From contig JAISIP010000090.1 in the NCBI GenBank assembly GCA_031261965.1, positions 1-36,903 on the forward strand: DNA of 36,903 bases, in the 5' to 3' direction. Origin of the DNA: Victivallales bacterium (GTDB lineage Bacteria > Verrucomicrobiota > Lentisphaeria > Victivallales > Victivallaceae). Positions 21,919 to 30,635 of the stretch are shown here, piece after piece. The notes under the pieces were generated by a model that worked only from the letters and a program-made list of their open reading frames with translations, did no database searches and was not told where the DNA came from. The first letter of the stretch is position 1. The number at the start of each line of letters is the position of its first letter. The position numbers and the translations under genes were made by a program.

Positions 21919-23493
21919 ATGAACAACTGGATCGAACGCAACCAAAAATACACGCTCACCGATGCAAAGAGCCAATTTTCCATCGCATTTGCCGGGATGA
22001 ATTTTCAACCCGCCGACCTTGAGGCGTTGCGCCCGAAATTTGAGCGTGCCACCCGCGAAATGGCACGCATTGAAGCCGGAGAAATCAAAAACCCCGACGA
22101 AAATCGCAAAGTCACCCACTTTTCCGATCGCAAAATCTACCCCAAAAGCGAACTTTTTTCATCGGTAGAGAGCTTTGCCGAACAGATCCGCACGGGCAAA
22201 ATCACCAGCGAAAACGGCAAAAAATTTGACGCGGTGGTAGTCAACGGCATCGGCGGCTCCGCGTTGGGTCCGCAATTGATGCAATGTGCGATCAACGGTC
22301 CGTACTGGAACGAAAAATCCGACGTCAAACGCGACGGCTATCTCAAACTTTATTTCCTCGACAACACCGACTCCGCCGAATTCGCCGACCTGGTCGAAGT
22401 CATGGATCTGGAGAGAACTTTGCATTTGGTCATCAGTAAATCCGGCGGTACGCAAGAGACCAAAAACAATATGATCGCCATGGAGGCTCTTTACGCTGCT
22501 CAAAAGCTCTCCTTCCCCAAGCACGCCGCCGCGATTACCATGAAAGGGAGCGAATTGGATAAACACGCCCGCTCCAACAGTTGGCTCGCCGTTTTTGAGA
22601 TGGCCGAATCGATCGGGGGACGCACCAGCGAAACCAGCGTGGTCGGTCACCTCCCGGCGGCGTTGACCGGAGTAAAGTTCAGACGCTTTATCGAAGGCGC
22701 GTGCGATATGGATCAGTGGACCAGCACCGCCGACCCGACCCAAAATCCGGCGATGATGCTCGCGGCGATGTGGTATATCGCAGGCGACGGCAAAGGCAAC
22801 CGCAATATGGTCATTGTGCCGTATTCCGACCGGCTGATTCTGCTCTCGCGCTACATGCAGCAATTGGTAATGGAGAGTCTGGGCAAAGAGCGTGATCTTG
22901 ACGGCAAAATCGTCCATCAGGGTTTGAATGTCTTTGGCAACAAAGGCGGCACCGACGCCCACGCTTTTATCCAGCAGTTGAACGATGGACGCGACGACTT
23001 TTTCGCCACGTTTATCGAAGTTCTCAAAGATGCCGAGAAGCTCCCGATCACCGATTCCACGGATATGGGAACTTACCTGCACGGATTCCTCGAAGGGCTT
23101 TCGGCGGCGTTGCGCGGCAAAGGTCGGCAGGTAATTTCCATAAAAGTTGCGCAAATCACCGAGTACGAACTCGGTATGCTGATCGCACTTTATGAACGCG
23201 CCGTTGCAATCTATGCCGAGTTCATCAATATCAACGCCTTTCACCAGCCTGGAGTGCAAAATTACAAGCTTGCCGCCAAAGGGGTGCTGACTTTGCGCGA
23301 AAAACTCTTGACCGCGCTTGCCGCCGCCGGATCGGTAACCGGCAGTGCCGATGAAATCGCCAAAATGGCAAATTGCCCGGATGACGCGGTGGAAATCGGC
23401 GGACTTTTGGACAAAGCGGCGGCGAATTGCCCGAAGATTTCGCGCCAATTCTGCGAACAGTCGAACCAATGGATCTACACCGTATCAAAATAA
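21919..23493 (+). CDS. pgi: Glucose-6-phosphate isomerase
   Basis: Interconverts glucose 6-phosphate and fructose 6-phosphate in glycolysis and gluconeogenesis. The 524-residue protein has two sugar isomerase (SIS) domains. Motifs seen include VVVNGIGGSALGPQL near residue 110, VISKSGGTQETKNN near 175 (phosphate binding), SVVGHLPAAL, and HQGLNVFGNKGGTDAHAFIQQLNDG near 335-360 with the catalytic-region glutamine and histidine. The form resembles the GNKGxTDxH type of planctomycetal and cyanobacterial enzymes rather than E. coli Pgi. An AAGG about 13 bp before the ATG may serve as a weak ribosome site, and coupling to the upstream ATPase gene is possible. Confidence 0.95.
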   Translation: MNNWIERNQKYTLTDAKSQFSIAFAGMNFQPADLEALRPKFERATREMARIEAGEIKNPDENRKVTHFSDRKIYPKSELFSSVESFAEQIRTGKITSENGKKFDAVVVNGIGGSALGPQLMQCAINGPYWNEKSDVKRDGYLKLYFLDNTDSAEFADLVEVMDLERTLHLVISKSGGTQETKNNMIAMEALYAAQKLSFPKHAAAITMKGSELDKHARSNSWLAVFEMAESIGGRTSETSVVGHLPAALTGVKFRRFIEGACDMDQWTSTADPTQNPAMMLAAMWYIAGDGKGNRNMVIVPYSDRLILLSRYMQQLVMESLGKERDLDGKIVHQGLNVFGNKGGTDAHAFIQQLNDGRDDFFATFIEVLKDAEKLPITDSTDMGTYLHGFLEGLSAALRGKGRQVISIKVAQITEYELGMLIALYERAVAIYAEFININAFHQPGVQNYKLAAKGVLTLREKLLTALAAAGSVTGSADEIAKMANCPDDAVEIGGLLDKAAANCPKISRQFCEQSNQWIYTVSK

Positions 23494-23500
23494 ACCATCA

Positions 23501-23530
23501 TTTAGAGGCAGCTTTCCGGCTGCCTCTAAA
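23501..23530. terminator. Hairpin between convergent pgi and DUF445 gene
   Basis: TTTAGAGGCAGC (23501-23512) pairs exactly with GCTGCCTCTAAA (23519-23530) with a 6-nt loop. It lies just after pgi and overlaps the last codons and stop of the opposing DUF445 gene. There is no long U tract, so it may terminate weakly in both directions. Confidence 0.6.
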
Positions 23531-24785
23531 CGTGATTTGACAGTTGTTGTAAAAATCCGATTATCGCGCCAAGCACATAGCCGAGAATTTGAATCATTCC
23601 GAGGTGTTCGGCGGCTACCCGGTTGATCATCGCGTGAAATTCCCGGACATTTTGCTCGGCGATAGATTGCTCAATACGGTTATTTAAATCGAGCATTTCA
23701 ACGATTAAATTCCGTCCGTCGCGTTCCATCCAAAAGTTGACATAGCGTTGCAAAGTCGGCAACAATTCGACGCGAACCCAATTCCACAAATCGTCGGAAC
23801 TCAATATCTGATTGGCGATTTGAGGCACATTATCCGCTAAATACGTGTGCAAAAACTCTTCTAATTTTTTCCGCGTTCCGCCGAGAAACTCATGCAATTG
23901 CGGAGCGGCTTGGTCGCTATGCAGCCATTCGCGCAAACGCACGGTTTGCGCCGCAAGCTCATCGCCGATTAAATCGTGAATTCGCCGATCCTCCAATTTT
24001 GCGGCGATCTCTTTTTCTATATCGTCCCAGTTTAGGTGGTTCACTATCCCGGCGACAATTTCGCCGGAGTGCGGAATGAGCTTTAAGCGGTCATTTACAT
24101 AACTTTTTACCCCGTCACGCAAAAATTCCCGCAAAAGCTCGCGAAACTCAGGCGTTCTTGCCCGGAGTCCGGCGACAATTCCGCCCGCTATTTTTTCACG
24201 CGTGAGCGGAGAAGAGAGTCGCTTTTCGAGAACTTCGTCCCAAAAAATGCGCAAATTTTCCGGAGTCAGATTCTTATCGAAGGCATCGATAAAGGAAGCT
24301 TCAAGGCGAGGCATCAAAAATCGTATCACCGACTCTTCGTTTTTTCGCAGCATCAGTTGTACCGCCGTGCGAAATTGCTCCAGCAACGCCGGGTCGTTGG
24401 TCAAATCGGATAATTTTTCGCCGATCTCGCGGGAGATCTCCTCCGGCTTGAGCAACCGTTCGGGAATCTCCTCGCTGAGCACATGACCTATTTTCGCTTT
24501 ATTCGCCGGAACCATTCCCTGTTTCCAGAGTCCGAATGAAAATACTCTCAGCCAATGAAATCCGCTTCTTTCATAGGGCTTGAAGAGCATTTCTATAGCG
24601 ATATAGTTGGTCAAATATCCGACCGCCGCCGAAACCATAACCGGGAAAACCCAAGAGGCGAACCACTCCGGCGCATTCCACTCCAAGGCGTTGCGGGCAA
24701 TCACTGCTTTTAGCACAAGCAGCGCAATGGTGATCGCGCTGACCCAAGTGAGAATCTTTTGCAAATCCGCTAAACAGCGATTCAT
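23526..24785 (-). CDS. DUF445 family membrane protein
   Basis: A 419-residue protein with membrane segments near the N-terminus (about 12-30 and 40-66) and at the extreme C-terminus (LGMIQILGYVLGAIIGFLQQL), with a long charged helical region between. The signature AAVGYLTNYIAIEMLFKPYE fits the DUF445 (YheB/YjiN-like) family. The helical body (EEIPERLLKPEEISREIGEKL, repeated LxxxLRxxxR patterns) is probably periplasmic or cytosolic coiled coil. Function is unknown. I choose the ATG at 24785 rather than the GTG two codons upstream because GAGGGC lies 8 bp before it. It is 38 bp downstream of the phenylacetate-CoA ligase gene on the same strand, probably the tail of that transcription unit. Confidence 0.82.
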   Translation of the reverse strand: MNRCLADLQKILTWVSAITIALLVLKAVIARNALEWNAPEWFASWVFPVMVSAAVGYLTNYIAIEMLFKPYERSGFHWLRVFSFGLWKQGMVPANKAKIGHVLSEEIPERLLKPEEISREIGEKLSDLTNDPALLEQFRTAVQLMLRKNEESVIRFLMPRLEASFIDAFDKNLTPENLRIFWDEVLEKRLSSPLTREKIAGGIVAGLRARTPEFRELLREFLRDGVKSYVNDRLKLIPHSGEIVAGIVNHLNWDDIEKEIAAKLEDRRIHDLIGDELAAQTVRLREWLHSDQAAPQLHEFLGGTRKKLEEFLHTYLADNVPQIANQILSSDDLWNWVRVELLPTLQRYVNFWMERDGRNLIVEMLDLNNRIEQSIAEQNVREFHAMINRVAAEHLGMIQILGYVLGAIIGFLQQLSNHV

Positions 24786-24823
24786 CTTCACGCCCTCTTT
24801 ATGGCGGAAATATCCCTAATATA

Positions 24824-26137
24824 TCAATGCTCCCGGCGATCGATCACGCGCCGAGCCTTACCCTCGCTGCGCTGAATGGTGTTGGGTGCGACGAGTTTCA
24901 GTTTGATTCGCAAACCGATCAACCCCTCCACGGCGGCAGTCAAGTGCTGGCGCAAACTCTCCATGGAGCGAACCTTGTCCGAAAAAAGCTCCTCGGTGAC
25001 TTCGACATCAACCTCGATGCAATCAAGACCGTGTTCGGTGCTTAAAATGATATTGTAGTTCGCGGTCGTACCTTCGACCGAAAGCAACGCCGTCTCGATT
25101 TGCGACGGGAAGACGTTCACTCCGCGGATGATAAACATATCGTCACTGCGCGACGAGATTCGATCGATGCGTCGGAGCGTCCGCCCGCACTTGCACGGTT
25201 CGGAGATGATTCGCGTCAAGTCACGCGTCCGATAACGGATCATCGGCATGGCGTATTTTGAAAGCGTGGTCAATACCAATTCGCCAAACTCGCCGTCCGG
25301 CAGGACTTCCCCGGTGTCGGGGTCGATAATTTCAGGGTAAAAATGATCTTCAAACACGTGCATTCCCTGCTGGCAACTGCACTCCACCGCCACGCCCGGC
25401 CCGATAATTTCGGACAATCCGTAAATATCGTACGCCTTGATTCCGGCGGAGCTTTCAATTCGCTTACGCATCTCGTTCGTCCACGGTTCCGCCCCGAAAA
25501 CTCCGACCCGAATCGGCAATTCACGCATATCTATGCCACTTTCGGCGGCCTGTTCGATCATATAACAGAAATACGATGGCGTGCAACAAACCGCCGTCGT
25601 GCCGAAATCACGCATCAGCATAATCTGACGTTGAGTGTTGCCGCCGGAGGTCGGTACGACCGTCGCGCCGAGTGCCTCGGCTCCGTAATGCGCGCCGAGT
25701 CCACCGGTAAAAAGCCCGTAGCCATACGCCACTTGAATAACGTCTTCGTGGGTAAGTCCACTGCTTGCCAAGGCGCGTTTCATCACTTCGTTCCAGACTT
25801 CAAGGTCTTTTTGAGTGTAGCCCACGACAATCGGTTTGCCGGTAGTTCCGCTTGAAGCGTGCAACCGCACTACCTGCGACATCGGCACGGCGAACAGCCC
25901 AAACGGGTAAGTGTCGCGCAAATCGGTTTTGACCATAAAGGGTAATTTGCCTAAATCGCTGAGAGTTTGCACGTCTTTGGGTTGCAAATTACGCTCGTCC
26001 ATGCGGTTGCGAAAATGCAAAACGTTGCTGTAAGCATGTTGGACGATCTTACGCAACCGTTCAAGCTGAAGTTCACGCAAATACTCTTTTCGCACATAAT
26101 CCAGGGCACTTAAATTATCGTTCAGATAAAGCGACAT
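24824..26137 (-). CDS. paaK: Phenylacetate-CoA ligase
   Basis: A 437-residue adenylate-forming enzyme that makes an acyl-CoA from phenylacetate or a related aryl acid with ATP. The ANL-family P-loop is HASSGTTGKPIVVGYT (about 93-108), with later motifs YGLSEIIGPGVAVEC, the aspartate of YRTRDLTRI and the C-terminal lysine segment IQRSEGKARRVIDRR. Length and motifs fit the PaaK clade. No other paa genes are nearby; in anaerobes such enzymes often reactivate aryl acids made from amino acids, so a salvage role is plausible. The ATG at 26137 is chosen over a 26-codon longer form because AAGGAT lies 7 bp before it. Confidence 0.9.
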   Translation of the reverse strand: MSLYLNDNLSALDYVRKEYLRELQLERLRKIVQHAYSNVLHFRNRMDERNLQPKDVQTLSDLGKLPFMVKTDLRDTYPFGLFAVPMSQVVRLHASSGTTGKPIVVGYTQKDLEVWNEVMKRALASSGLTHEDVIQVAYGYGLFTGGLGAHYGAEALGATVVPTSGGNTQRQIMLMRDFGTTAVCCTPSYFCYMIEQAAESGIDMRELPIRVGVFGAEPWTNEMRKRIESSAGIKAYDIYGLSEIIGPGVAVECSCQQGMHVFEDHFYPEIIDPDTGEVLPDGEFGELVLTTLSKYAMPMIRYRTRDLTRIISEPCKCGRTLRRIDRISSRSDDMFIIRGVNVFPSQIETALLSVEGTTANYNIILSTEHGLDCIEVDVEVTEELFSDKVRSMESLRQHLTAAVEGLIGLRIKLKLVAPNTIQRSEGKARRVIDRREH

Positions 26138-26155
26138 TTTTATATCCTTTATGTT

Positions 26156-26167
26156 GGCAATTAGCTC
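26156..26167. repeat. Short family B terminus
   Basis: GGCAATTAGCTC matches the last 11 bases of the family B right end plus one. It lies between paaK and the CCA-enzyme stop. It is too short to be sure on its own; the call rests on the pattern in the other intergenic spaces. Confidence 0.3.
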
Positions 26168-26201
26168 TATAGATAATCTTGACTCTAATATACACCTTAG
26201 T

Positions 26202-27557
26202 TTACTTAATGGCAACCTTTCCCCAGAGTTTCAACGCCGCTTTAAGCGCGTCCTCCCGCGTCTGAAATTTCCCCGAGAGCTGCTTATCGTAAATCGCGTC
26301 AAGCACCCGGCTGAATTTCGGCCCGGGCAGACAACCCGCCTCAATAAGATCACGTCCCATAATCAGCGGTTTGGGCAAAGTCGAAAGTTGCGGAGACTCC
26401 CGCAATAAATCCAGCAAAAATACAAAAACATCCAACATGCCGTGGCAGGAGATGCAGTCAAGCCGGTGCAACTCCAGCTCCAAAGCAAAATTTGAATCGG
26501 AGAGCAATCGGCGCAATTTGGGTTTTTTCATGTTTTTGACCGACGCAAAACGCATATGATTTTTCACCGCATGTACCACGCTGTCGCGTTCGGCAACGGA
26601 AAATCGAAACCGCTCAAGAATCTTTTGGGCTGACTCTTCACCTACGCTCTCATGCCCGAAAAAACGGATTCTGCCGTCAGGGTCAACACTTTGGGTTTGC
26701 GCCTTGCCGACATCGTGAAGCAAGACGCTCCACGCCAAGTTCACATCAGGATACGCCATATGCTCCAACATAAGCATGGTATGGGTGAATACATCGCCTT
26801 CGGGGTGAAATTGCGGCGGTTGCTCAACTCCGACCAGAGCCGAGATCTCCGGCAAAACAACAGCAAGGATGCCGGTCTTAAGCAACAAACGCATGGCACG
26901 AGACGGGTCGTTGCCGATTAACATCTGCGAAAGCTCCGTTTTGAGCCGCTCCCCCGCGATCTCCCGACATTTCGGAGCTAATTTGATTATGGCTTGTTCG
27001 GTTTCAAACTCAAGCTCAAAACGCAACCGAGCAGCAAAGCGGATCGCCCGCAACATGCGCAAATAGTCTTCGCTGAAACGCTCAAGCGGATCGCCCACAG
27101 TCCGCACCACGCCGCGTTCAAGGTCGTCGATTCCGCCGACCGTGTCATATATGACGGCCTCTTCCGGGTCGAACCAGAGTGCGTTGATGGTAAAATCGCG
27201 CCGTTGCACATCCACGGCAAGCTCTTTGGTGTAACGCACCTCTTCAGGGTGGCGACCGTCGAGATAAAAACGCTCCTCGCGGGCGGTGGCAACCTCAAAC
27301 TCAAAGCCATCTAAACGCACCAGTGAAACGCCAAATGCAGCTCCGACAATCCGGCAGTCGGAAAACAATTCGGCAAGCTCTTCGGGAGTCGCCGACGTGA
27401 CAATGTCACAATCCGACGGAGTTCGCCCAAGCCAAAGATCCCGGACGCACCCCCCGACCAGACCCGTTTCAAATCCGGCTGATTTTAGAATTTTCGTTAC
27501 TTTTGTCGCGATCTTAAGCAACTCAGTATAGCGGGGTGTAAACGGAATTTTACGCAT
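26202..27557 (-). CDS. cca: CCA tRNA nucleotidyltransferase / poly(A) polymerase family, with HD domain
   Basis: Adds or repairs the tRNA 3' CCA end (or adds poly(A)) in the cytoplasm. The class II nucleotidyltransferase head has LVGGCVRDLWLGRTPSDCDIV with the metal-binding DCD at 49-51, then RRDFTINAL (119-127) and the DPLERFSEDYLRMLRAIRFAARL neck. An HD phosphohydrolase domain follows with HPEGDVFTHT (251-260) and HD at 281-282. At 451 residues it matches the HD-bearing class. Because both known tRNA genes here already encode CCA, repair or polyadenylation is also possible. It starts 7 bp after the nitroreductase stop, so they are co-transcribed. Confidence 0.9.
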   Translation of the reverse strand: MRKIPFTPRYTELLKIATKVTKILKSAGFETGLVGGCVRDLWLGRTPSDCDIVTSATPEELAELFSDCRIVGAAFGVSLVRLDGFEFEVATAREERFYLDGRHPEEVRYTKELAVDVQRRDFTINALWFDPEEAVIYDTVGGIDDLERGVVRTVGDPLERFSEDYLRMLRAIRFAARLRFELEFETEQAIIKLAPKCREIAGERLKTELSQMLIGNDPSRAMRLLLKTGILAVVLPEISALVGVEQPPQFHPEGDVFTHTMLMLEHMAYPDVNLAWSVLLHDVGKAQTQSVDPDGRIRFFGHESVGEESAQKILERFRFSVAERDSVVHAVKNHMRFASVKNMKKPKLRRLLSDSNFALELELHRLDCISCHGMLDVFVFLLDLLRESPQLSTLPKPLIMGRDLIEAGCLPGPKFSRVLDAIYDKQLSGKFQTREDALKAALKLWGKVAIK

Positions 27558-27563
27558 ATATTC

Positions 27564-28391
27564 TCACTTGACGGAAGAAATTTGCACTCGTTCTGGCTGG
27601 ATTGCGCGGCAATAGCGCAAATCAGTATTGCCAAACAACATGCAGCATCCTGGTTTATATCCTTTGGGCAACTTCAATCGCGATAAAAGATCAGGGAAAG
27701 TTAAAAGTGCCCCCTGTGCCAAGCCGCACCAAACCGTGCCGATTCCGAGCGATTGGGCGTAAAGCTCAAAATACGACAGCGCGATTGCCGGGTCGATTTC
27801 GGGAGTGGGGGAATTCTCGTCGGCCGCCACGACCAGCATATGCGCGGCTCCGCGAAAAATCACGTCTTTGCCCCGCTCAAGTTGTTCACGATAACGTGCC
27901 ATTCGGGCGACAAAAGGCGGAACGGGATCTTCTTTTAGCATTCTATTGATCGCTTTAATGGTATAGTCCCGAAACTCATCCATGACTTTCACATCGTCGA
28001 TAAAGGCGAAATAGAGCGAATGCGCATTCACCCCGGTGGGGACAAATTTCAGCATATCTTTGAGCTTGTCAAGCGTCACCTTATCGACATTTTCATGCCG
28101 ATAACTGCGAAATGAACGACGGTTGGCGATCAGGGAAAGTATCTCCTCGGAGTCAGGATTGGAATCGGGGGGGATGCTCTCTTCCGGGTCGCGTCCGAAA
28201 ATCTCCAACGCGCCGGTCGGGCAGATCGCCAGACAATGCTGACATTTGTTACATCTCTCTTCCATACCCGCAATTAAATGCGGGAATTCACGTTCCTGGT
28301 CAAACTCCAAGATCTCCGATGCGCAATCACGAATGCACGCACCGCATTTAACGCATTTTGACTCGTCAACGAAAAATTTCAACGGATTCAT
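27564..28391 (-). CDS. Nitroreductase family protein with N-terminal 2[4Fe-4S] ferredoxin domain
   Basis: A 275-residue fusion. Residues 1-65 hold two [4Fe-4S] motifs, CVKCGACIRDC (cysteines 13, 16, 19 and 23) and CNKCQHCLAIC with P following (47, 50, 53 and 57). Residues about 82-260 are a nitroreductase/FMN fold with RRSFRSYRHE (91-100) for FMN contact, SLGIGTVWCG and GYKPGCCMLFG. Such fusions are common in anaerobes and may pass electrons from ferredoxin to a flavin that reduces a quinone, nitro or other substrate; the substrate is unknown. No good ribosome site is seen. It forms a tight pair with the CCA enzyme. Confidence 0.88.
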   Translation of the reverse strand: MNPLKFFVDESKCVKCGACIRDCASEILEFDQEREFPHLIAGMEERCNKCQHCLAICPTGALEIFGRDPEESIPPDSNPDSEEILSLIANRRSFRSYRHENVDKVTLDKLKDMLKFVPTGVNAHSLYFAFIDDVKVMDEFRDYTIKAINRMLKEDPVPPFVARMARYREQLERGKDVIFRGAAHMLVVAADENSPTPEIDPAIALSYFELYAQSLGIGTVWCGLAQGALLTFPDLLSRLKLPKGYKPGCCMLFGNTDLRYCRAIQPERVQISSVK

Positions 28392-28435
28392 TTTGCCCCC
28401 CTTGTCTCTATTTTCTAAAGGCTATCTCTAAAAAT

Positions 28436-28461
28436 CGCCTTTTGACATGATTTTGACGGTA
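28436..28461. repeat. Extra partial family B left fragment next to copy 2
   Basis: CCTTTTGACATGATTTTGAC at 28438-28457 repeats the sequence found inside the family B left arm at about 7164-7182, and again at about 28480-28499 within copy 2. Copy 2 therefore appears to be inserted in or beside a fragment of another copy. Confidence 0.6.
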
Positions 28462-28630
28462 GAGCTGATTGAAAAAATACCTTTTGACATGATTTTTATC
28501 GGCGACTTGAATGATTTTGCTCGTTTTGAAAACGCTTAAAGCGTAGCAACGCTACGTAAAAAAGCGTTTCAAGGCGACAAAAGCACCAAGGCGACAAAAA
28601 AGCAAACCAAAATAGTTTTGCAATCAGCTC
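28462..28630. mobile_element. Family B palindromic element, full copy 2 (169 bp)
   Basis: Same length as the 7144-7312 copy. The ends are GAGCTGATTGAAAAAATA at the left and the reverse complement of GAGCTGATTGCAAAACTATT at the right, with matching inverted repeats. The centre is a perfect GCGTAGC-AAC-GCTACGT-type hairpin, and TTGAAAACGCTT pairs with AAGCGTTTCAA. TA flanks both ends (28460-28461 and 28631-28632). Its first base and the flanking TA together make the TAG stop codon of the putative glycoside hydrolase. Confidence 0.78.
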
Positions 28631-30633
28631 TAATAAGCAAACTCCACCATCGAGTGACAGAGCAACTCCGAAACGGTGAATTCGATTCGTCCGTCCTTTT
28701 CGAGATAATCAACCGCCTCGCCTTGCGGCACTAAACGCACCGATTTGACCGGATGAGGCAATTTTACCGAAACAGTTACATTATGCAACGGCACGAGTTC
28801 CTCGATCACTTCGATCATTTTCCCTCCTGCATACGGATTGTTCGGCAACGGAACTTCCCCCCCGCCGCGGGCAATTGTGTTGGCATAGAGCAAGTGCAAA
28901 ACCGCACGTTTTTCTTTGACTTGGTCAAAAAGCGTCACGCGTCCTGTGCTGGGAAGCGAGGTTTTTAACTGCAAATCCGCGCCGATAAAACGCCGAATAG
29001 CGTTGGTGACAAAATTCCGCAAAACAACCGGCCCGACATTGCGGTAGATCGAAAATACCGGGTTGGCAAAATAAAGAATTTGCCCGCTCATAACTCCCGC
29101 ATCAAAGCCGGACGCTTCCGTCTGATACGGCGCATGCTGATGGCTGCAAAAATGGCGGACATCACGATTGAAATAGGGATCGTAAATCTTGCCTAATGAT
29201 ACCCCTTCGCTCAATTTAATGCGTCGCGAAGACACATACATGAGAAACGGCGTTTTGATGTAATCCAACGCAAACTCATTGGACGCTTCGATGTAATCAA
29301 TCGAATATGGACTTTGCCCGGCATCACTGAACGGCAAGCGCAACATGAATTTTTCGCCCTTGGGGTCAAGTCCGCTACCGCCGGAAAGAATCAACTTTCC
29401 GCCTTTGGCGATAAACGCTTCGAGCTTAAGTCGAAGTTCTTCATCTATCGACACTTCATCAGGCAACAGCAAAAAACGGTATCGATCGAAATCCATGCCG
29501 TTATCGACCACGTCAAACGGAATATGCGCCTCAAGTAAAATCCGCGCCGCCCCCACATCGGACGGAAGTTCGCGCTTGCCCGATACTCCTGCCGCCGAGA
29601 GGATCGCAAGCTCGGCAAGAGACTTCACATTGTCGCACCACGGCTCTTTTTGCTCTATATCCGCATAAGCTTCGCCGATCATGTCATAAGTGCTTTGATC
29701 CAGCTTGCCATCGGGGTGGAGCTGGTCGCCGATACTGCATTTCGAGCCGTTTGCGATCATTGCGGCACACTCGTAACGCAACGCGTTCGGATGTTTAAAG
29801 CCGCCGAATTCTCCCCATGTTGTATGAAATTTGCCGGTCATGCCGAGAAAATCCAGCCCGAGATTCCGGCTGTACGCCGCCGAAAACGGATAGTGGTCGT
29901 AGCCCCAGCCGCCGGTCGGCAAACTCTCAAGCTCAAGATGGCTGAAGTACTTCAGAATCCCGGTATCACCGATAGTCACATGACCGCTGTTATGAAATAT
30001 CGGCATGGACGGGTTTAATTTCTTCGCCGCCGCAGTGGTTCTAACATAGTAATTTTCAAGAACTTTACGGGCAAACAATATCCGATCGCCCTCCTGCTCC
30101 GGATCAAGCCCAGAGTCAAGCATGCCTTTGATGCAACGCGGACAACAACATTGGTTCTGATTGATAATGTCGAGAAAAATCCCGTCCGCCTCGGGAAACA
30201 GCGCGGCGGTTTCTTCGATCTGGTCGCACAACACGTCAAGATACGGCGTATTAAAGCAAAGTTTGATAAAACCTACGCGCAACGGGTTGTAAGATCTGCC
30301 CTCCGGCGAGTACTCATTCCAGTCGGGATGCTCCATGGACAAGCGGTAGTTGAATCCGGCGGTGATGTACACGGGGACGTTTATATTGATCTCTTTTGCC
30401 GCGTCCATTTGCTCTCTAAGCAAATTGAACTTCAAATGCGGGTGCATTTTACCTACCTTGGTCGGATGATAACTCCAGCCGTGATGGCAAATCGAAAAGC
30501 ATGTGATCGAATCGACATGCGCTTTTTTCAGCTGCTCTTGCCACTCTTTGCGATTGAATTTCTCGCCGATTCCGGCAATATCCGGCGAAGTGTGAAAATC
30601 AAGATGAACCTGACGAAATCTTAGATGATGCAT
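28630..30633 (-). CDS. Putative glycoside hydrolase, GHL6-type barrel with beta-galactosidase-type trimerisation domain
   Basis: A 667-residue protein without a signal peptide. Residues about 1-330 look like a (beta/alpha)8 barrel of the hypothetical glycosyl hydrolase 6 group (QVHLDFHTSP, VDSITCFSICHHGWSYHP, PVYITAGFNYRLS, ADGIFLDIINQNQCCCPRC with an acidic residue at 155 and a Cys cluster at 162-167). Residues about 370-560 resemble the GATase-like trimerisation domain of GH42 enzymes (LEAHIPFDVVDNG, FLLLPDEVSIDEELR, GGKLILSGGSGLDP). A C-terminal beta domain follows. Substrate and catalytic residues are unknown. It starts 2 bp after the HAD phosphatase stop, so it is translated in the same unit. 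The stop codon abuts a family B element and may be made by it. Confidence 0.7.
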   Translation of the reverse strand: MHHLRFRQVHLDFHTSPDIAGIGEKFNRKEWQEQLKKAHVDSITCFSICHHGWSYHPTKVGKMHPHLKFNLLREQMDAAKEININVPVYITAGFNYRLSMEHPDWNEYSPEGRSYNPLRVGFIKLCFNTPYLDVLCDQIEETAALFPEADGIFLDIINQNQCCCPRCIKGMLDSGLDPEQEGDRILFARKVLENYYVRTTAAAKKLNPSMPIFHNSGHVTIGDTGILKYFSHLELESLPTGGWGYDHYPFSAAYSRNLGLDFLGMTGKFHTTWGEFGGFKHPNALRYECAAMIANGSKCSIGDQLHPDGKLDQSTYDMIGEAYADIEQKEPWCDNVKSLAELAILSAAGVSGKRELPSDVGAARILLEAHIPFDVVDNGMDFDRYRFLLLPDEVSIDEELRLKLEAFIAKGGKLILSGGSGLDPKGEKFMLRLPFSDAGQSPYSIDYIEASNEFALDYIKTPFLMYVSSRRIKLSEGVSLGKIYDPYFNRDVRHFCSHQHAPYQTEASGFDAGVMSGQILYFANPVFSIYRNVGPVVLRNFVTNAIRRFIGADLQLKTSLPSTGRVTLFDQVKEKRAVLHLLYANTIARGGGEVPLPNNPYAGGKMIEVIEELVPLHNVTVSVKLPHPVKSVRLVPQGEAVDYLEKDGRIEFTVSELLCHSMVEFAY

Positions 30634-30635
30634 TT

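Noticed and set aside
22159-23469. Long open frame (436 codons) on the minus strand inside pgi
   Set aside because: Pgi on the plus strand has full-length motifs; the antisense frame has no recognisable domain and is a codon-bias shadow.
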